From NCBI GenBank assembly GCA_937957845.1, contig CALGOD010001013.1:1-5513 (forward strand): DNA of 5,513 nucleotides. Direction: 5' to 3'. A program made the translations under genes and the position numbers. The DNA comes from an uncultured Nocardiopsis sp. (GTDB lineage: Bacteria; Actinomycetota; Actinomycetes; Streptosporangiales; Streptosporangiaceae). The notes below the pieces were generated by a model. It saw only the letters and a list, made by a program, of their open reading frames with translations, was not told where the DNA came from and searched no databases. This document shows, piece after piece, positions 5,064-5,513 of the stretch (position 1 is its first letter; the number at the start of each line of letters is the position of its first letter).

Positions 5064-5513
5064 GCGGCGTGACACCGGAAAGGCCACCAGGGCGGCGGCC
5101 AAGGCGACCGGCGAGGGCGCCGCACCCGTGCGCCTGGCGGTCCGTAAGACCTACAAGCTCTACCTGGGCGGGGCCTTCCCCCGCTCCGAGTCGGGCAGGA
5201 GCTATCCCGTGACCTCTGTCGGCGGCCGACACCTGGCCAACGCCTCGCTCGCCTCCCGCAAGGACGCCCGTGACGCCGTGGTGGCCGCGCGCAAGGCCTT
5301 CGGCGGCTGGTCGGCGCGTACCGCCTACAACCGTGGTCAGATCCTGTACCGCGTCGCCGAGGTGATGGAGGGCCGCCGTGACCAGTTCGCGGCCCAGGCC
5401 GTCGCCGCCCAGGGGTTGTCCGCCGGCGAGGCCGACCGCGTGGTCTCCGCGGCGATCGACCGCTGGGTGTACTACGCGGGCTGGACCGACAAGGTCGCCC
5501 AGGTGATCGGCGG
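5056..5513 (+). CDS. Divergent aldehyde dehydrogenase-family protein, 3' truncated
   Basis: The frame is open from a TTG at 5056 to the window end (152 codons). It overlaps the stop codon of the previous gene by 8 bp, which indicates translational coupling. After a basic, Ala-rich tail (residues 2-24, ERRDTGKATRAAAKATGEG) comes an ALDH N-terminal domain: KTYKLYLGGAFPRSESG (31-47), DARDAVVAARKAFGGWS (70-86), NRGQILYRVAEVMEGRR (92-108) and WVYYAGWTDK (137-146). These align with matching stretches of the neighbour, so the two are tandem paralogues. The MDNGKP motif of the neighbour is replaced here by AAQGLSAGE (117-125), a sign of divergence. The catalytic cysteine region lies beyond the window. 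It may form a mixed complex with the neighbour or be a second enzyme of acetaldehyde oxidation; that role is inferred. Confidence 0.88.
   Translation, partial: MAERRDTGKATRAAAKATGEGAAPVRLAVRKTYKLYLGGAFPRSESGRSYPVTSVGGRHLANASLASRKDARDAVVAARKAFGGWSARTAYNRGQILYRVAEVMEGRRDQFAAQAVAAQGLSAGEADRVVSAAIDRWVYYAGWTDKVAQVIG

Noticed and set aside
3924..5102. Leftward 392-codon frame opposite the first dehydrogenase gene
   Set aside because: Mirror-frame shadow of a confirmed ALDH gene with no recognisable domain.
2679..5513. A bacterial microcompartment locus, since some such loci contain deoC and aldehyde dehydrogenase
   Set aside because: No shell protein gene is present in the window, and the first dehydrogenase is of the ordinary acid-forming type. 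Genes beyond 5513 could change this.

Overview
The window is very GC-rich, and its codons favour G or C in the third position. GTG and TTG starts are used freely. Together with the deoC and aldehyde dehydrogenase sequence types, this points to an actinomycete, perhaps of the Nocardiopsis/Thermobifida/Streptomonospora kind. The genus is my inference and not proven by the sequence. The window holds six protein genes, two of them cut by its edges. I see no tRNA, rRNA, CRISPR array, transposase or attachment site.

Layout: (1) 1-761, plus strand, is the 3' part of a multi-pass membrane protein resembling the DUF1624/DUF418 acyltransferase-like family. (2) 739-1431, minus strand, is an unrecognised 230-residue cytosolic protein that converges on gene 1 and overlaps its end by 23 bp. 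A perfect 16-bp palindrome lies at this junction. (3) 1432-1708 is a noncoding spacer with weak hairpins and a possible leaderless promoter for gene 2. (4) 1709-2320, minus strand, is a GNAT-family N-acetyltransferase with a GTG start. (5) 2321-2678 is a 358-bp divergent intergenic region that contains a stretch much poorer in GC. It carries several palindromes and repeats, a good sigma70-type promoter for the rightward genes, and a leader hairpin. (6) 2679-3626, plus strand, is deoC, deoxyribose-phosphate aldolase. (7) 3633-5063, plus strand, is a complete NAD(P)-type aldehyde dehydrogenase. (8) 5056 to the window end, plus strand, is a second, divergent aldehyde dehydrogenase-like gene with a TTG start that overlaps the previous stop codon by 8 bp.

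The rightward genes form a tight operon with a 6-nt gap followed by an 8-bp overlap. DeoC splits 2-deoxyribose-5-phosphate into glyceraldehyde-3-phosphate and acetaldehyde, and the adjacent dehydrogenase is well placed to oxidise the acetaldehyde. The unit therefore looks like the end of deoxynucleoside salvage with built-in aldehyde detoxification. The most interesting points are the divergent partner dehydrogenase, which lacks a normally conserved N-terminal-domain motif and may be a non-catalytic subunit; a Gln-to-His change beside the catalytic cysteine of the first dehydrogenase; and the crowded regulatory region upstream of deoC. I do not see a clearly new defence or mobile system.
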